DNA of 64,000 bases from an uncultured Acidobacteriota bacterium (GTDB lineage: Bacteria > Acidobacteriota > UBA6911 > CAINFC01). How positions within the stretch are numbered: position 1 is the first letter of the stretch; every line of letters starts with the position of its first letter. A program made the translations under genes and the position numbers. The notes beneath the pieces were generated by a model, which worked only from the letters and a program-made list of their open reading frames with translations, was not told the origin of the DNA and did no database searches. The stretch covers positions 1 to 64,000 of the forward strand of contig CAINFC010000077.1 in assembly GCA_903847975.1 (NCBI GenBank), given 5' to 3'. Of this stretch, positions 51,482 to 60,800 are shown in pieces.

Positions 51482-54214
51482 TTGAAACACTTGATATTTC
51501 GTTTTCATCTGAAGCAGTGGAAATTCCGGATCCTTTCTTTGCTGCTGTCGGTCTCCTGCCTTCCGCAGCCTGCCTGGTCCGGACAGGCGGGCGCATCGCA
51601 GACCTCCGGGGAAAAGGTTGTTGCCGTCCGTGGCGGAACGGTATACACCATAACCAAAGGAATCATTCCCAACGGGACTGTCCTGATACGCAACGGCAGG
51701 TTTGTCGCGGCCGGCGCCGCACTGGAGATCCCTCCCGGGGCGGAAGTTGTGGACGCCTCCGGCAAGTTTGTCACCCCGGGCCTGGTGGATGAACACTCCC
51801 ACATCGCTTCCAGCTCCACCAACGAAGGAGGCACCACGGTCAGCTCCATGACCCGGATCCTGGATGTTCTGGATCCGGAGGACGTGGACATATATCGGGA
51901 CCTGGCCGGCGGGCTGACCACGGCCTGCGTGTTTCACGGCAGCGCCAACCCGATCGGCGGAGCCAACGCGGTCATCAAAATGCGCTGGGGTAAGAAAAAA
52001 GCCGAGGAACTGCTGATGTCCGGCGCCCTCCCCGGACTCAAGTTCGCTCTGGGCGAAAACCCGAAGGACATGCGCCAGTTCGGACAGACCGGGCCGCGGC
52101 GCTATCCGGCCAGCCGCCCGGGAGTGGAGTTCGTGATCCGCGAGGCCTTTACCCGGGCCCGCGAGTACCGGCAGGCCTGGAAAAAGTACCAGGACGCGCG
52201 GCAGGCCGGCGCCGACGTACCTCCTCCCCGCCGGGACCTGCAGCTGGAGCCGATCGCCGAGGTGCTGGAAGGAAAGCGCCTGGCCCACGTGCACGCCTAC
52301 CGCTCCGACGAAATGCTGATGATGATGCGCCTGGCGGAGGAATTCGGGTTCCGGGTAGCCACCTTCGAGCACGGACTGGAAGGCTACAAGGTCGCCCGGG
52401 AGCTGGCCGCTCACGGAGCCGGAGTCGGAACCTTTACCGACTGGTGGGGATACAAGGTGGAAGCCATCGATGCCATTCCGTACAATGCCGCCCTGATGAT
52501 GCGCAGGGGCGTACTGGTTTCCATCAACTCCGACAGTGCCGAGCACGCCCGCCGGCTCAACAGCGAAGCCGGCAAAATGGTCAAATGGGGCGGCCTTTCC
52601 GAAGCCGAAGCCCTTTCTCTGGTAACCATCCATCCGGCCAGGCAGCTGCGCATCGACCGGTATGTCGGCTCCATCGAGGCCGGCAAGGATGCCGACCTGG
52701 TGATCTGGAGCCACCCCCCCTTGAGCTCCTATGCCATCGTGGAGCGCGCCTACATCGACGGCCAGCTGTACTACGACCGCGCCGCGGACGAAAAACGGAT
52801 TGCGGCAGAGAAAAAACAGAAGGAAAGCCTGACGGCCGCGGAAAAGGCGGAAAAGGAAAAACGACCCGCCAACGCGCCGGAAGGAAGCCGCAGGGGAAAA
52901 GAAGAAACCGCCACCGCTGCCGCATTGCCGTCGGTGCCCGCCGCCACCTATGCGCCCGGAAAAAGCTCCTCCTGGTCCCTGCTGCCGAAAATGGAAAATC
53001 CCCCGGCTTCCTCGGGAATCCTGGTCCTGCAGAACGGTCGAATTTTCCCGATCTCCCGGCCGCCCATCGAAAGGGGATCGGTTCTGATCCGCCAGGGGAA
53101 AATCGAGGCCTTGGGAACGGATATCAAAATTCCCTCGGGGGCCAAAATCATCAATGCCTCGGGCCTGGAGATCTACCCGGGGTGGATCGACACCAAGACC
53201 TCCCTGGGGCTTTCCGAACCCGGACCGCGCGGCTACCAGGACAGCGCCGAGATGCTGGACTACAACCCCCAGCTGCGCACCCTGGTCGCCTACCACAACG
53301 ACAGCGAGGCGATACCCGTGGCCCGCGCCAACGGCGTGACCAGCGCCGCGATCTTCCCCAGCGGAGGCATCCTGGGCGGGCAGATCCCGGTGATGAACCT
53401 GGACGGCTGGACCTGGGAGGAGAGCGTCCTCCATCCGCTGGCCGGCCTTTCCATGCAATTCCCTTCCGTGAGCCGCGGGCGCTTCGCCTTCGGACCCCCT
53501 TCCGCCGCCGAGCGGACGTTTGAGGAATTGAAAAAGGAGAGAGACGGCAAGCTGGACCGCCTGGCCCAGCTCCTGGACCAGAGCCGCGCCTATGCCGCCC
53601 TGTCCCCGGAAACCCGAACCACCGACTGGGTGTTGGAAGCGCTCGTTCCCCTGGTGGAAAAGCGGGTGCCGCTCTTTGTGACCGCGGCTCGCGAAGCGGA
53701 TATCCGCGATGCGGTCGCTTTTGCCGACCGGGTCCGGGTGCGGATCGTGATCTGCTCCGGGCAGGAAGCCGCGCTGGCCGCACCTCTGCTGAAGGAAAAA
53801 GGAATTGCCGTTCTGCTGGGCCCCGTTCAGACCCTGCCCTCCCGGGAAGATATGTTTCATGCTTTCAGCTACCAGGCAGCCGGAGAGCTGGCGCGCCAGG
53901 GAGTCAAGTTCGCTTTCGCCACCGACGACACCACCGATGTCCGCGCCCTCCCCTTCCAGGCCGCCCAGTCGATTGCCTGGGGCCTGCGACGCGAGGACGC
54001 TTTGCGGGCCCTGACGTTGAGTTCGGCGGAAATTCTAGGTGTGGACGACCGGGTCGGCAGCCTGGAGGCGGGCAAGACCGCCAACCTGCTCGTTTCCCGG
54101 GGCGACCCCCTGGATGTCCGCACCGAGATCACCCACGTGGTGATCCGCGGGCGGCTGGTCCCCCCGGACAACAAGCACCTGAGCCTGTACGAACGGTATC
54201 GCCAACGGCCCTAG
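51482..54214 (+). CDS. exported tandem amidohydrolase-superfamily protein
   Basis: A 910-residue protein with a signal peptide (ILSLLLSVSCLPQPAWSG) and two imidazolonepropionase/dihydroorotase-like modules. The first is complete in ligands: HSH in VDEHSHIASSS, HVHAYRSDEM, FEHGLEGYK and the Asp in SINSDSAEH. A Lys/Glu/Ala-rich linker joins the second, which has the beta-sandwich (VLQNGRIFPI, LVSRGDPLDV) and an Asp in FATDDTTD, but TKT replaces the HxH. So one site should be active and the other may not bind metal. Start TTG at 51482 follows GGGAGGGTATCC. It leads a four-gene rightward operon. Confidence 0.85.
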   Translation: MKHLIFRFHLKQWKFRILSLLLSVSCLPQPAWSGQAGASQTSGEKVVAVRGGTVYTITKGIIPNGTVLIRNGRFVAAGAALEIPPGAEVVDASGKFVTPGLVDEHSHIASSSTNEGGTTVSSMTRILDVLDPEDVDIYRDLAGGLTTACVFHGSANPIGGANAVIKMRWGKKKAEELLMSGALPGLKFALGENPKDMRQFGQTGPRRYPASRPGVEFVIREAFTRAREYRQAWKKYQDARQAGADVPPPRRDLQLEPIAEVLEGKRLAHVHAYRSDEMLMMMRLAEEFGFRVATFEHGLEGYKVARELAAHGAGVGTFTDWWGYKVEAIDAIPYNAALMMRRGVLVSINSDSAEHARRLNSEAGKMVKWGGLSEAEALSLVTIHPARQLRIDRYVGSIEAGKDADLVIWSHPPLSSYAIVERAYIDGQLYYDRAADEKRIAAEKKQKESLTAAEKAEKEKRPANAPEGSRRGKEETATAAALPSVPAATYAPGKSSSWSLLPKMENPPASSGILVLQNGRIFPISRPPIERGSVLIRQGKIEALGTDIKIPSGAKIINASGLEIYPGWIDTKTSLGLSEPGPRGYQDSAEMLDYNPQLRTLVAYHNDSEAIPVARANGVTSAAIFPSGGILGGQIPVMNLDGWTWEESVLHPLAGLSMQFPSVSRGRFAFGPPSAAERTFEELKKERDGKLDRLAQLLDQSRAYAALSPETRTTDWVLEALVPLVEKRVPLFVTAAREADIRDAVAFADRVRVRIVICSGQEAALAAPLLKEKGIAVLLGPVQTLPSREDMFHAFSYQAAGELARQGVKFAFATDDTTDVRALPFQAAQSIAWGLRREDALRALTLSSAEILGVDDRVGSLEAGKTANLLVSRGDPLDVRTEITHVVIRGRLVPPDNKHLSLYERYRQRP

Positions 54215-54224
54215 GAGGAAAACC

Positions 54225-55604
54225 ATGACCCCCAAATTCTATTCCAATCGATCTCTTCTGCTGTCGTCAACTCTTCTGGCGTTATCGATGATCCCCGGCC
54301 TCCGTGGAGAAGCGCCCTACTGCTACGCGATCCAGGGCGCGCGGATCGTCCCCGTTTCCGGACCGGTACTGGAAAAAGGCACGCTGCTGATCCGGAACGG
54401 AACCGTCGAAGCCGTGGGCCCGGAAATGCCGGTCTCTGCCGATTTCGCGGTCATTGCCGGCCAGGGTCTTTCCGTCTATCCCGGAATGATCGACATGGCC
54501 GGCAGCATCAGCCTGGAAAGCCCGGCGGCCGCGGCCGCCCCGAGGGAAGCCCGAACCCGGCTGGAACTGGAGAGGAATTACCGGGAAACCATTCTGCGGC
54601 CGCAGCGGGAAGCCGCCGCCCTGATCCGGGCGGAAATGCCGGACTGGAAAAAGCTGGCGGCACTCGGCATCACCTCGCTGCTGGCGGTCCCCTCCGGCAG
54701 CGGAATCCAGGGCTGCAGTTCGCTGGTGCACACGGTCCTCCCGGAAGACCCGCCGCAGATCGGCAACCTGGCCGACGGCCGCGCCGGCCTTTTTGTGATA
54801 CAGACTCCCGTGGCGCTGCACGTCCGGTTTCCCGACAGAAACTCAAGCGGACTGTACCCTGCATCTCTGATGGGAGCCATCGCTTTTATTCGCCAGTCGT
54901 TCCTGGACGCCGGGCAGTACCGGCTGGAGCAGGAGTGGTCCCGGAAAAATCCGACCGCGCCGGGCGGCCCGGTCTACGATGCCGCCCTGGAGGCACTGAG
55001 CTCCATCCTGGCCCGGAAGCTGCCGGTGGTTTTTTCCGCCTCTTCCGCGGTGGAGATCCGGCGGGTCCTGTCCCTGGCGCGCGAGTTCGGTATCGCTCCC
55101 ACCATCCTCGGGGCCCACGGCGCGGATAAGGTGACCGAAGAGCTGAAGGAGCAGAAAATTCAGGTTCTGTTCAGCCTGAACTATCCGGTCCGTCCCAGGG
55201 ATCTGGCTCCCGATGCCGACGAATCCCTGCGGACCCTGCAGGAACGGGCGGATGCGCCCCGGGTGCCCGCAGCGCTCCACCGGGCCGGTATTTTCTTCGC
55301 TTTCGCCTCCGACGGGCTGAAGGATCCCAAGGAGTTTCTGCGCAACGCCGCCCGGGCGGTAAAAGCGGGCCTTCCCGCGGAAGCGGCTCTGAGAGCCCTC
55401 ACCCTGAATGCCGCGACGATCGCCGGAGCGGAGCGGCGGCTCGGTTCCATTGAAAAGGGGAAGATCGCCAGCCTGCTGGTGACGGAAGGCGACCTGTTCG
55501 ACGAAAAATGTAAAATCCGCCATGTCTTTATCAACGGACGACCGGTGCAGCCGGATACCGCCGAAGCTCCGGCTTCCGAGCGGCGCCGCTCTTCCATCGA
55601 ATAA
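54225..55604 (+). CDS. degenerate amidohydrolase-like protein
   Basis: A 459-residue exported protein (signal LLLSSTLLALSMIPGLRG) closest in plan to the second module of the preceding protein. It keeps the composite beta domain (YAIQGARIVPV, SLLVTEGDLF) and a late Asp (AFASDGLKD), but at the HxH position it has MAG in YPGMIDMAGSISL. It is thus a probable pseudo-enzyme or scaffold partner, or an enzyme using a different site. It starts 10 bp after the first amidohydrolase behind AGGAGGAAAACC, so the two are translated together. Confidence 0.8.
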   Translation: MTPKFYSNRSLLLSSTLLALSMIPGLRGEAPYCYAIQGARIVPVSGPVLEKGTLLIRNGTVEAVGPEMPVSADFAVIAGQGLSVYPGMIDMAGSISLESPAAAAAPREARTRLELERNYRETILRPQREAAALIRAEMPDWKKLAALGITSLLAVPSGSGIQGCSSLVHTVLPEDPPQIGNLADGRAGLFVIQTPVALHVRFPDRNSSGLYPASLMGAIAFIRQSFLDAGQYRLEQEWSRKNPTAPGGPVYDAALEALSSILARKLPVVFSASSAVEIRRVLSLAREFGIAPTILGAHGADKVTEELKEQKIQVLFSLNYPVRPRDLAPDADESLRTLQERADAPRVPAALHRAGIFFAFASDGLKDPKEFLRNAARAVKAGLPAEAALRALTLNAATIAGAERRLGSIEKGKIASLLVTEGDLFDEKCKIRHVFINGRPVQPDTAEAPASERRRSSIE

Positions 55605-55613
55605 GAGGGTCTC

Positions 55614-56483
55614 ATGCATTCAAGAAGATCGTTTCTGGAACAGCTTTTCGCGGCGGCGGCACCGGCTGCAAGTCTCGCCGGGTCGGCCGAGGGTTCCTCT
55701 CCCTGGCAGTTGGGCTGCTACACCCGGCCCTGGGCGGCCCATGACTACCGCGTGGCCCTGGACGCCATCGCCGCCGCGGGCTTCCGCCACGTCGGCCTGA
55801 TGTCGGCCAAAAACAAAAACAACCTGGTCCTTTCCGTCTCCTCCACTCCCGAGGAGGCCGCCGCCGTGGGCCAGGAGGTGAAGCAGCGGGGGCTGAAAAC
55901 GGTTTCCCTGTGGGGCGGCCAGTTTCCGCTCCAGGGGCCGGACGGGCTGAAGCGCCTGATCGACAACGCGGCGGCCTGCGGCAGCCCGCAGCTGATGATC
56001 GGCGGAACCGACGAAAAAAATCACGACGCCTACTACCGGATCGTTGCCGAGTGCTGCCCCTATGCCGAATCCCGGGGGGTCGGCATGAGCGTCAAGCCGC
56101 ACGGCGGGGCCAACGCCAGCGGCGCCCAGTGCCGCCGGATCGTGCAGCAGGTCGGCCACCGCAATTTCCGCATCTGGTACGACCCGGGGAACATTTTCTA
56201 TTATTCGGACGGCAGGCTGGACCCGGTGCAGGATGTCCCATCGGTCAAGAAGCTGGTAGTCGGTATGAGCGTGAAGGATTTCCGGCTGCCCAAAGTCGTA
56301 GACCTTACGCCCGGCACCGGCCTGGTCCATTTTGCGAAAGTCATGGCCGGCCTGAAAAAGGGCGGGTTCCGGCGCGGCCCGCTGGTGGTGGAGTGCCTGG
56401 CCCCCGGGGAGCTCGCCCAGCTCCAGGCGGAAGCGGTGAAAGCCAGGCAGTTCCTGGAAAAACTCACCGGGCAGAAAGCCTGA
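55614..56483 (+). CDS. sugar phosphate isomerase/epimerase-like TIM-barrel protein
   Basis: A 289-residue AP-endonuclease-2/xylose-isomerase-like barrel. The leader SRRSFLEQLFAAAAPAASL is Tat-like, so it may be exported. Barrel motifs include YRVALDAIAAAGFRHVGLMS, LMIGGTDEKN, SVKPHGGANA and FRIWYDPGNIFYY with the acidic metal residues of the family. It follows the amidohydrolase pair by 9 bp, behind GAGGG. The sugar or polyol substrate is not known. Confidence 0.82.
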   Translation: MHSRRSFLEQLFAAAAPAASLAGSAEGSSPWQLGCYTRPWAAHDYRVALDAIAAAGFRHVGLMSAKNKNNLVLSVSSTPEEAAAVGQEVKQRGLKTVSLWGGQFPLQGPDGLKRLIDNAAACGSPQLMIGGTDEKNHDAYYRIVAECCPYAESRGVGMSVKPHGGANASGAQCRRIVQQVGHRNFRIWYDPGNIFYYSDGRLDPVQDVPSVKKLVVGMSVKDFRLPKVVDLTPGTGLVHFAKVMAGLKKGGFRRGPLVVECLAPGELAQLQAEAVKARQFLEKLTGQKA

Positions 56484-56519
56484 CAAGCCGGTACGGAAAA
56501 GACCGGGCGGAGGAACAAG

Positions 56520-57608
56520 ATGACAACCGAGCAATCCGGCAGCTGGCCCGTTTCCCTGGAAACATCGGTTTCCAAGGCTTTCATGGCCCAGGTCCTGGGC
56601 GTGAGCTTCGACCGCGATTATTATTTCGATCCGCTCCGGCGCCGGGAAATCGATGCCCGGTGCCACCGGTACGCCGGCCGGGAGCTCCGGGACCTGGATG
56701 CCTTTTTTACGGAGAGCAACCTGGGACGCAGGTCCTTTTATGCCCCCGACCAGGTTCCGGTCGGCGGAATCCAGCCCAACCTGATCCTGGGCATGCTGCT
56801 GGGCGCGGAATTCCTGCCCGCACCCCAGGGGGATGCCGATATCAGCCCGGCCTGCTGGGCCGGCAAGCCGGCCGGCCAGCTTCCCGAACCCCCTTCCCTG
56901 CTGGAACATCCGCTGATCGGCCTTTTTGACCGCCAGATCGATTTCGTGAGGCAGCAGGAACGGCAGGTCCCGATCCCTCCTTTCTTCTGGGACGGGTCGG
57001 GCCGGGCCGCCGTCCACGGGGCGCTGACCACCGCCCAGAAGTTCCTCGGGGAGCAGGTCTTTCTGGACCTGGCGACCGATCCGGAGCGCGTCCGGCAAGC
57101 CATGGACTGGATCACCGAAGCCAATATCGTCCTGGTGCGCCATTTCGCGGAGCGCTGCGGCATCCGCTTGCAGGAAATTCATGTCGGAGAGTGCTCCTCC
57201 TGCATGGTGGGCGGACCGGCCTGGGAAGAGTTCGTGGTCCCCACGCTGAGCCGCATGGCGACGGAAATGGGACCAGTCCGGCTGCACTCCTGCGGGCGCA
57301 GCCGCCATCTTCTGCCGGCGTTTCGTCAGGTCCCCGGGCTGTGCAGCCTCGATCTGGGGGACGAGGCCTGCCTGCCGGGAGTCCGGCAGCTTTGGGGGGC
57401 CGGTTTTCCGGTCAGCCTGGCACCCCCGGTCAAGCTGCTGTCCGGCGGCAGCCTTCCGGACTGGATCGACTGGACGGAGCGGGTGCTGAAAGACAACGGA
57501 GGCGGCTGCCTGACCATCCTGTATCACCTGGAGCCCCCATATCCGCTGGAGACGCTGCGCGCCTGGAGGACCTGGCTGGAACAGAGGCTCGCCCGGGTGC
57601 TGGCCTGA
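56520..57608 (+). CDS. URO-D-like (MtaA/CmuA-type) protein
   Basis: A 362-residue protein of the uroporphyrinogen decarboxylase superfamily. Late motifs HVGECSSCMVGGPAWEEFVV and RLHSCGRSRHLL (His-x-Cys-Gly) match the Zn-binding Cys/His of the MtaA/CmuA methyltransferase branch rather than HemE, whose arginine motif is absent. No corrinoid protein is adjacent. ATG at 56520 follows GGAGGAACAAG. As the last gene of the operon it may act in demethylation or another one-carbon step on the same substrate, which is inference. Confidence 0.78.
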   Translation: MTTEQSGSWPVSLETSVSKAFMAQVLGVSFDRDYYFDPLRRREIDARCHRYAGRELRDLDAFFTESNLGRRSFYAPDQVPVGGIQPNLILGMLLGAEFLPAPQGDADISPACWAGKPAGQLPEPPSLLEHPLIGLFDRQIDFVRQQERQVPIPPFFWDGSGRAAVHGALTTAQKFLGEQVFLDLATDPERVRQAMDWITEANIVLVRHFAERCGIRLQEIHVGECSSCMVGGPAWEEFVVPTLSRMATEMGPVRLHSCGRSRHLLPAFRQVPGLCSLDLGDEACLPGVRQLWGAGFPVSLAPPVKLLSGGSLPDWIDWTERVLKDNGGGCLTILYHLEPPYPLETLRAWRTWLEQRLARVLA

Positions 57609-57730
57609 AAAACCGCCGGATCGCCTGAAAATAGCAGCGGCCGTTGCCCGTGATTCTTCCTCTATTTGCTTCGGAACCTACCGGTTATTCCTGACAAACA
57701 AAGCCCGCAGTGGAATAAGCAGCGCCCCGC

Positions 57731-57759
57731 TTGCCTGCATCTTTAAGATTGCCTATAAT
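57731..57759 (+). promoter_or_regulatory. sigma-70 promoter of the VCBS protein gene
   Basis: TTGCCT (57731-57736) and TATAAT (57754-57759), 17 bp apart. The start would be near 57766, about 60 bases before the ATG. Confidence 0.6.
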
Positions 57760-57827
57760 CCTTTTGCAATAAAAGCATTTTCGAGCGGGCTTATTACAGA
57801 AACGGATTTCTTGTGGGAGGGAAACCG

Positions 57828-60800
57828 ATGAACCGCTATCGCGCTGCGCTTCTGATTCTCCTCGTCTTTGTCTGTGCTCTTTTCGGTGCTGCCGCTCTGC
57901 GTGCCCCCCGCCTGCTGACCTGGGAAACGAACAGCAGCGGCCTGCCTTCCAGCGGGTCGGTACGCGATGTGGCCTTCGGCGACATCAACAACAACGGTCT
58001 GCCGGAGCTGATGGTGACCTCCACCAGCGGATCGGGTCTGTCCCTTTACGGCCGCGGGTCCGGCGGAACCTGGTCCGCCACCGGCCTGAACACCGGGCTG
58101 CCGGCCTCCGGCTCCTACGAGCAGCTTGCCGTCGGCGATCTCGATGTCGACGGCAAGCCGGATCTTTTCGCCAGCCGTGGCAGCGGTACGGGCCTGGCCG
58201 TCTGGAAAGGGAACGGCAGCGGCTCGTGGACCGCCATTACCGGCGGACTGCCGGCCACAGGCACTTACAAGGGAGTCGCCCTGGCGGATGTAAACGGGGA
58301 CGGACAGCCGGACCTCCTTGCCGCCGGCAACGGCAGCGGAGCGGTCGGCGTGGCTGTTTACCGCAACGACCTGACCTCCTTTACTGCGCTGACCGGACCG
58401 ACGTCCAGCGGGGTTTACAACCAGCTGGCCGCCGGTTATGTAAACACCGACCACTACGTGGACCTGGCGGCCACCAACGAGACCACCGGAGTCTACTTCT
58501 GGAAGGGACAGGCGGCCGCCGGCTGGTCGGCGGCCCGCACCGGCTTGCCGTCCGGCGCGGGTTTCCGCGGGCTGGCACTGGGGGACCTGGACAACGACAG
58601 CTGGCCCGAGCTGGTCGTCAGCCGGGCCGGGACTCCGCCGCTGGGCGGAGGAATCGGCATTTACGACTGGAACGATACGTCGGGCAGCTGGACGCTGGCC
58701 GCCAACCAGATCCTTACCACAGTCTGTTACGGCCGGATTGTTCTCAGCGATCTGAATAACGATGGCTGGCTGGATGTGCTGGCCGTCGGCTATCCGGGCG
58801 AAGGCGGACAGGGCCTGACAATCTGGCTGGGAAGCGCGGCCGGTTTTACCGCCGCGGCTTCTCCCTCGACCGCATCTTCCCTTGGCTCTCTGGCCGCTGC
58901 CGATTTCGATCTAAGCGGCCTCGTCGACCTGGCCGCAGGCGACACCGGCAGCCTGGGCGCATCCGCCTGGCGCAACAGCGCCTCACCCAATACCATGGAT
59001 TCCTGGCTGGAGCTGCCCACGCCGCAAGCCACGGGCAGCCCGCTCTCTTTGGGTCAGGGCGATCTGAACCGCGACGGCTATCTGGATGTGATCCTGCCGG
59101 GATCCTCGGGCGGGCTGGTCGGCTATTTGGGCAACGGCGGCAACAGCTGGAGCGAGTGCACGGGCCTGGCCAAGGCGGTGCCGAGCGGCACGTTCGGAGA
59201 CATCCTGGCGGGGGTTTTTCCGCAGATCGGCACCGAAACGTCTATTATTGCCGCACGGACCGACAACGGCGGACTGGCCTTCGTTTACGGAACCACCTGC
59301 GCCGGCGGAGGCGGAGCCTCGGCGATCGCTTCGACCGGTTCCTACCGGGGGCTATCTGCCGGCGAAATTTTCCGGGACGGCAATCTGTCGATCGTGGCCG
59401 CGGTAATCGGGGTCGGCACCGGCATGCAGTATTGGGTGCAGCGGAATACCGGGTGGACCATCCCGGTCTCCATCGCCTCCGGATACAGCATCAACGATAC
59501 GGCCCTGGGGGATGTGGACCATGACGGGCTGCTGGAAATCGCCACCGCCGAGCTGTTGAACGACGGTGTGGCCATTTACGATTATGGCAAATCCTGGACT
59601 CGCAGGTCCGTTGTGGGAATGGGCAGCTATTATGCCGTCAGCCTGGGGGACATCAACAACGACGGCCATCTGGATGTGGTCGCAACGCCGAGCTCCGCGG
59701 GAACTGGCATACGGGTCTGGCTGGGAAACGGCAGCGGAACCAGCTGGACCCTGAGCTCCGGACCGGACGCGGCCAGTCCTTTGACCTATTATGATTTGGA
59801 CCTGACCGATTTCAATCGTGACGGCAAGCTTGACATCCTGGCCGGAACCCAGGGCCAGGGAGTCCTGCTCTGGGCCGGAAACGGCGCCGGCAGCTGGACA
59901 CCGGCCGCCGCTTCCCTGCCGGCCAGCGGCAATTTCCGCCATGTTGCCTTCGGGCACATCGACCGCGACGGGAACCCGGATCTGCTTTCCACGCAGACGA
60001 GCGGCGGCGTGAGGCTCTGGAGCGCCAGCGACGCCGCTGCCCCCACGATCACCCCCTACCGGGCGACGCTCTGGATCAATTCCACACAAAGCCCGGTGCT
60101 GACGGCCAAAGTGATCGACTCCGGACGGGGGATCGATATCGCCTCGGGCGGCTACCGCTACTCGACCAACGGCGGCGGCAGCTGGAGCGGCTGGCTGGCG
60201 GCGGCGGTCAGCGGCGAAAACGCCTCCACCAAGGAACAGATCATCACCACCCCGGCGGTTCCCTTCAGCCAGGACTCCCAGACTCTCAACGTGGTCGAAT
60301 TCCGGGCCTCCGACCTGGGCGCCAACCAGGGCACGGCGCAAAGCGTCATCTGGATCGATACCACCCCGCCGGTCCCCACATCCCTCTTCTCGCCGGACCG
60401 CGAGGCCAACACCTGGTCCGCCGGCGGCACCATCAATCTGACTTTCGGGGTGACCGATGCGGTCAGCGGCTGGCAGGACAGCTCGGTGCTCGTGGACCAG
60501 TCGTCATCCACTGTCCCGCCGGCGGCGGCCAATGCCACCGGCATCCATTACACAACCGGCAGTCTTGCGGACGGCAACTGGTACGCGCACCTGCGTGGGC
60601 GGGACGGGGCCGGCAACTGGTCGACCACCACCCGGCACTTCGGCCCCTGGGGCATCGATACCACGCCCCCCTCGAACCCGTACTTCCTGCATTCGACGGA
60701 TCACGCCAAGCAGGTGTGGAGCAACGATGTGCTGATCGACATGTTCTGGAACGGTGCCGCGGATGCCGGCAGCGGGGTGCATGGTTATTCCTACGTCATG

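Noticed and set aside
51455-53860. Long open frame of about 800 codons opposite the amidohydrolase gene
   Set aside because: It mirrors codon positions of the real gene in GC-rich DNA, has no family motif and no ribosome site. The same reasoning removes long opposite-strand frames at 1873-3972, 38682-40718, 55620-57527 and 61140-63152.
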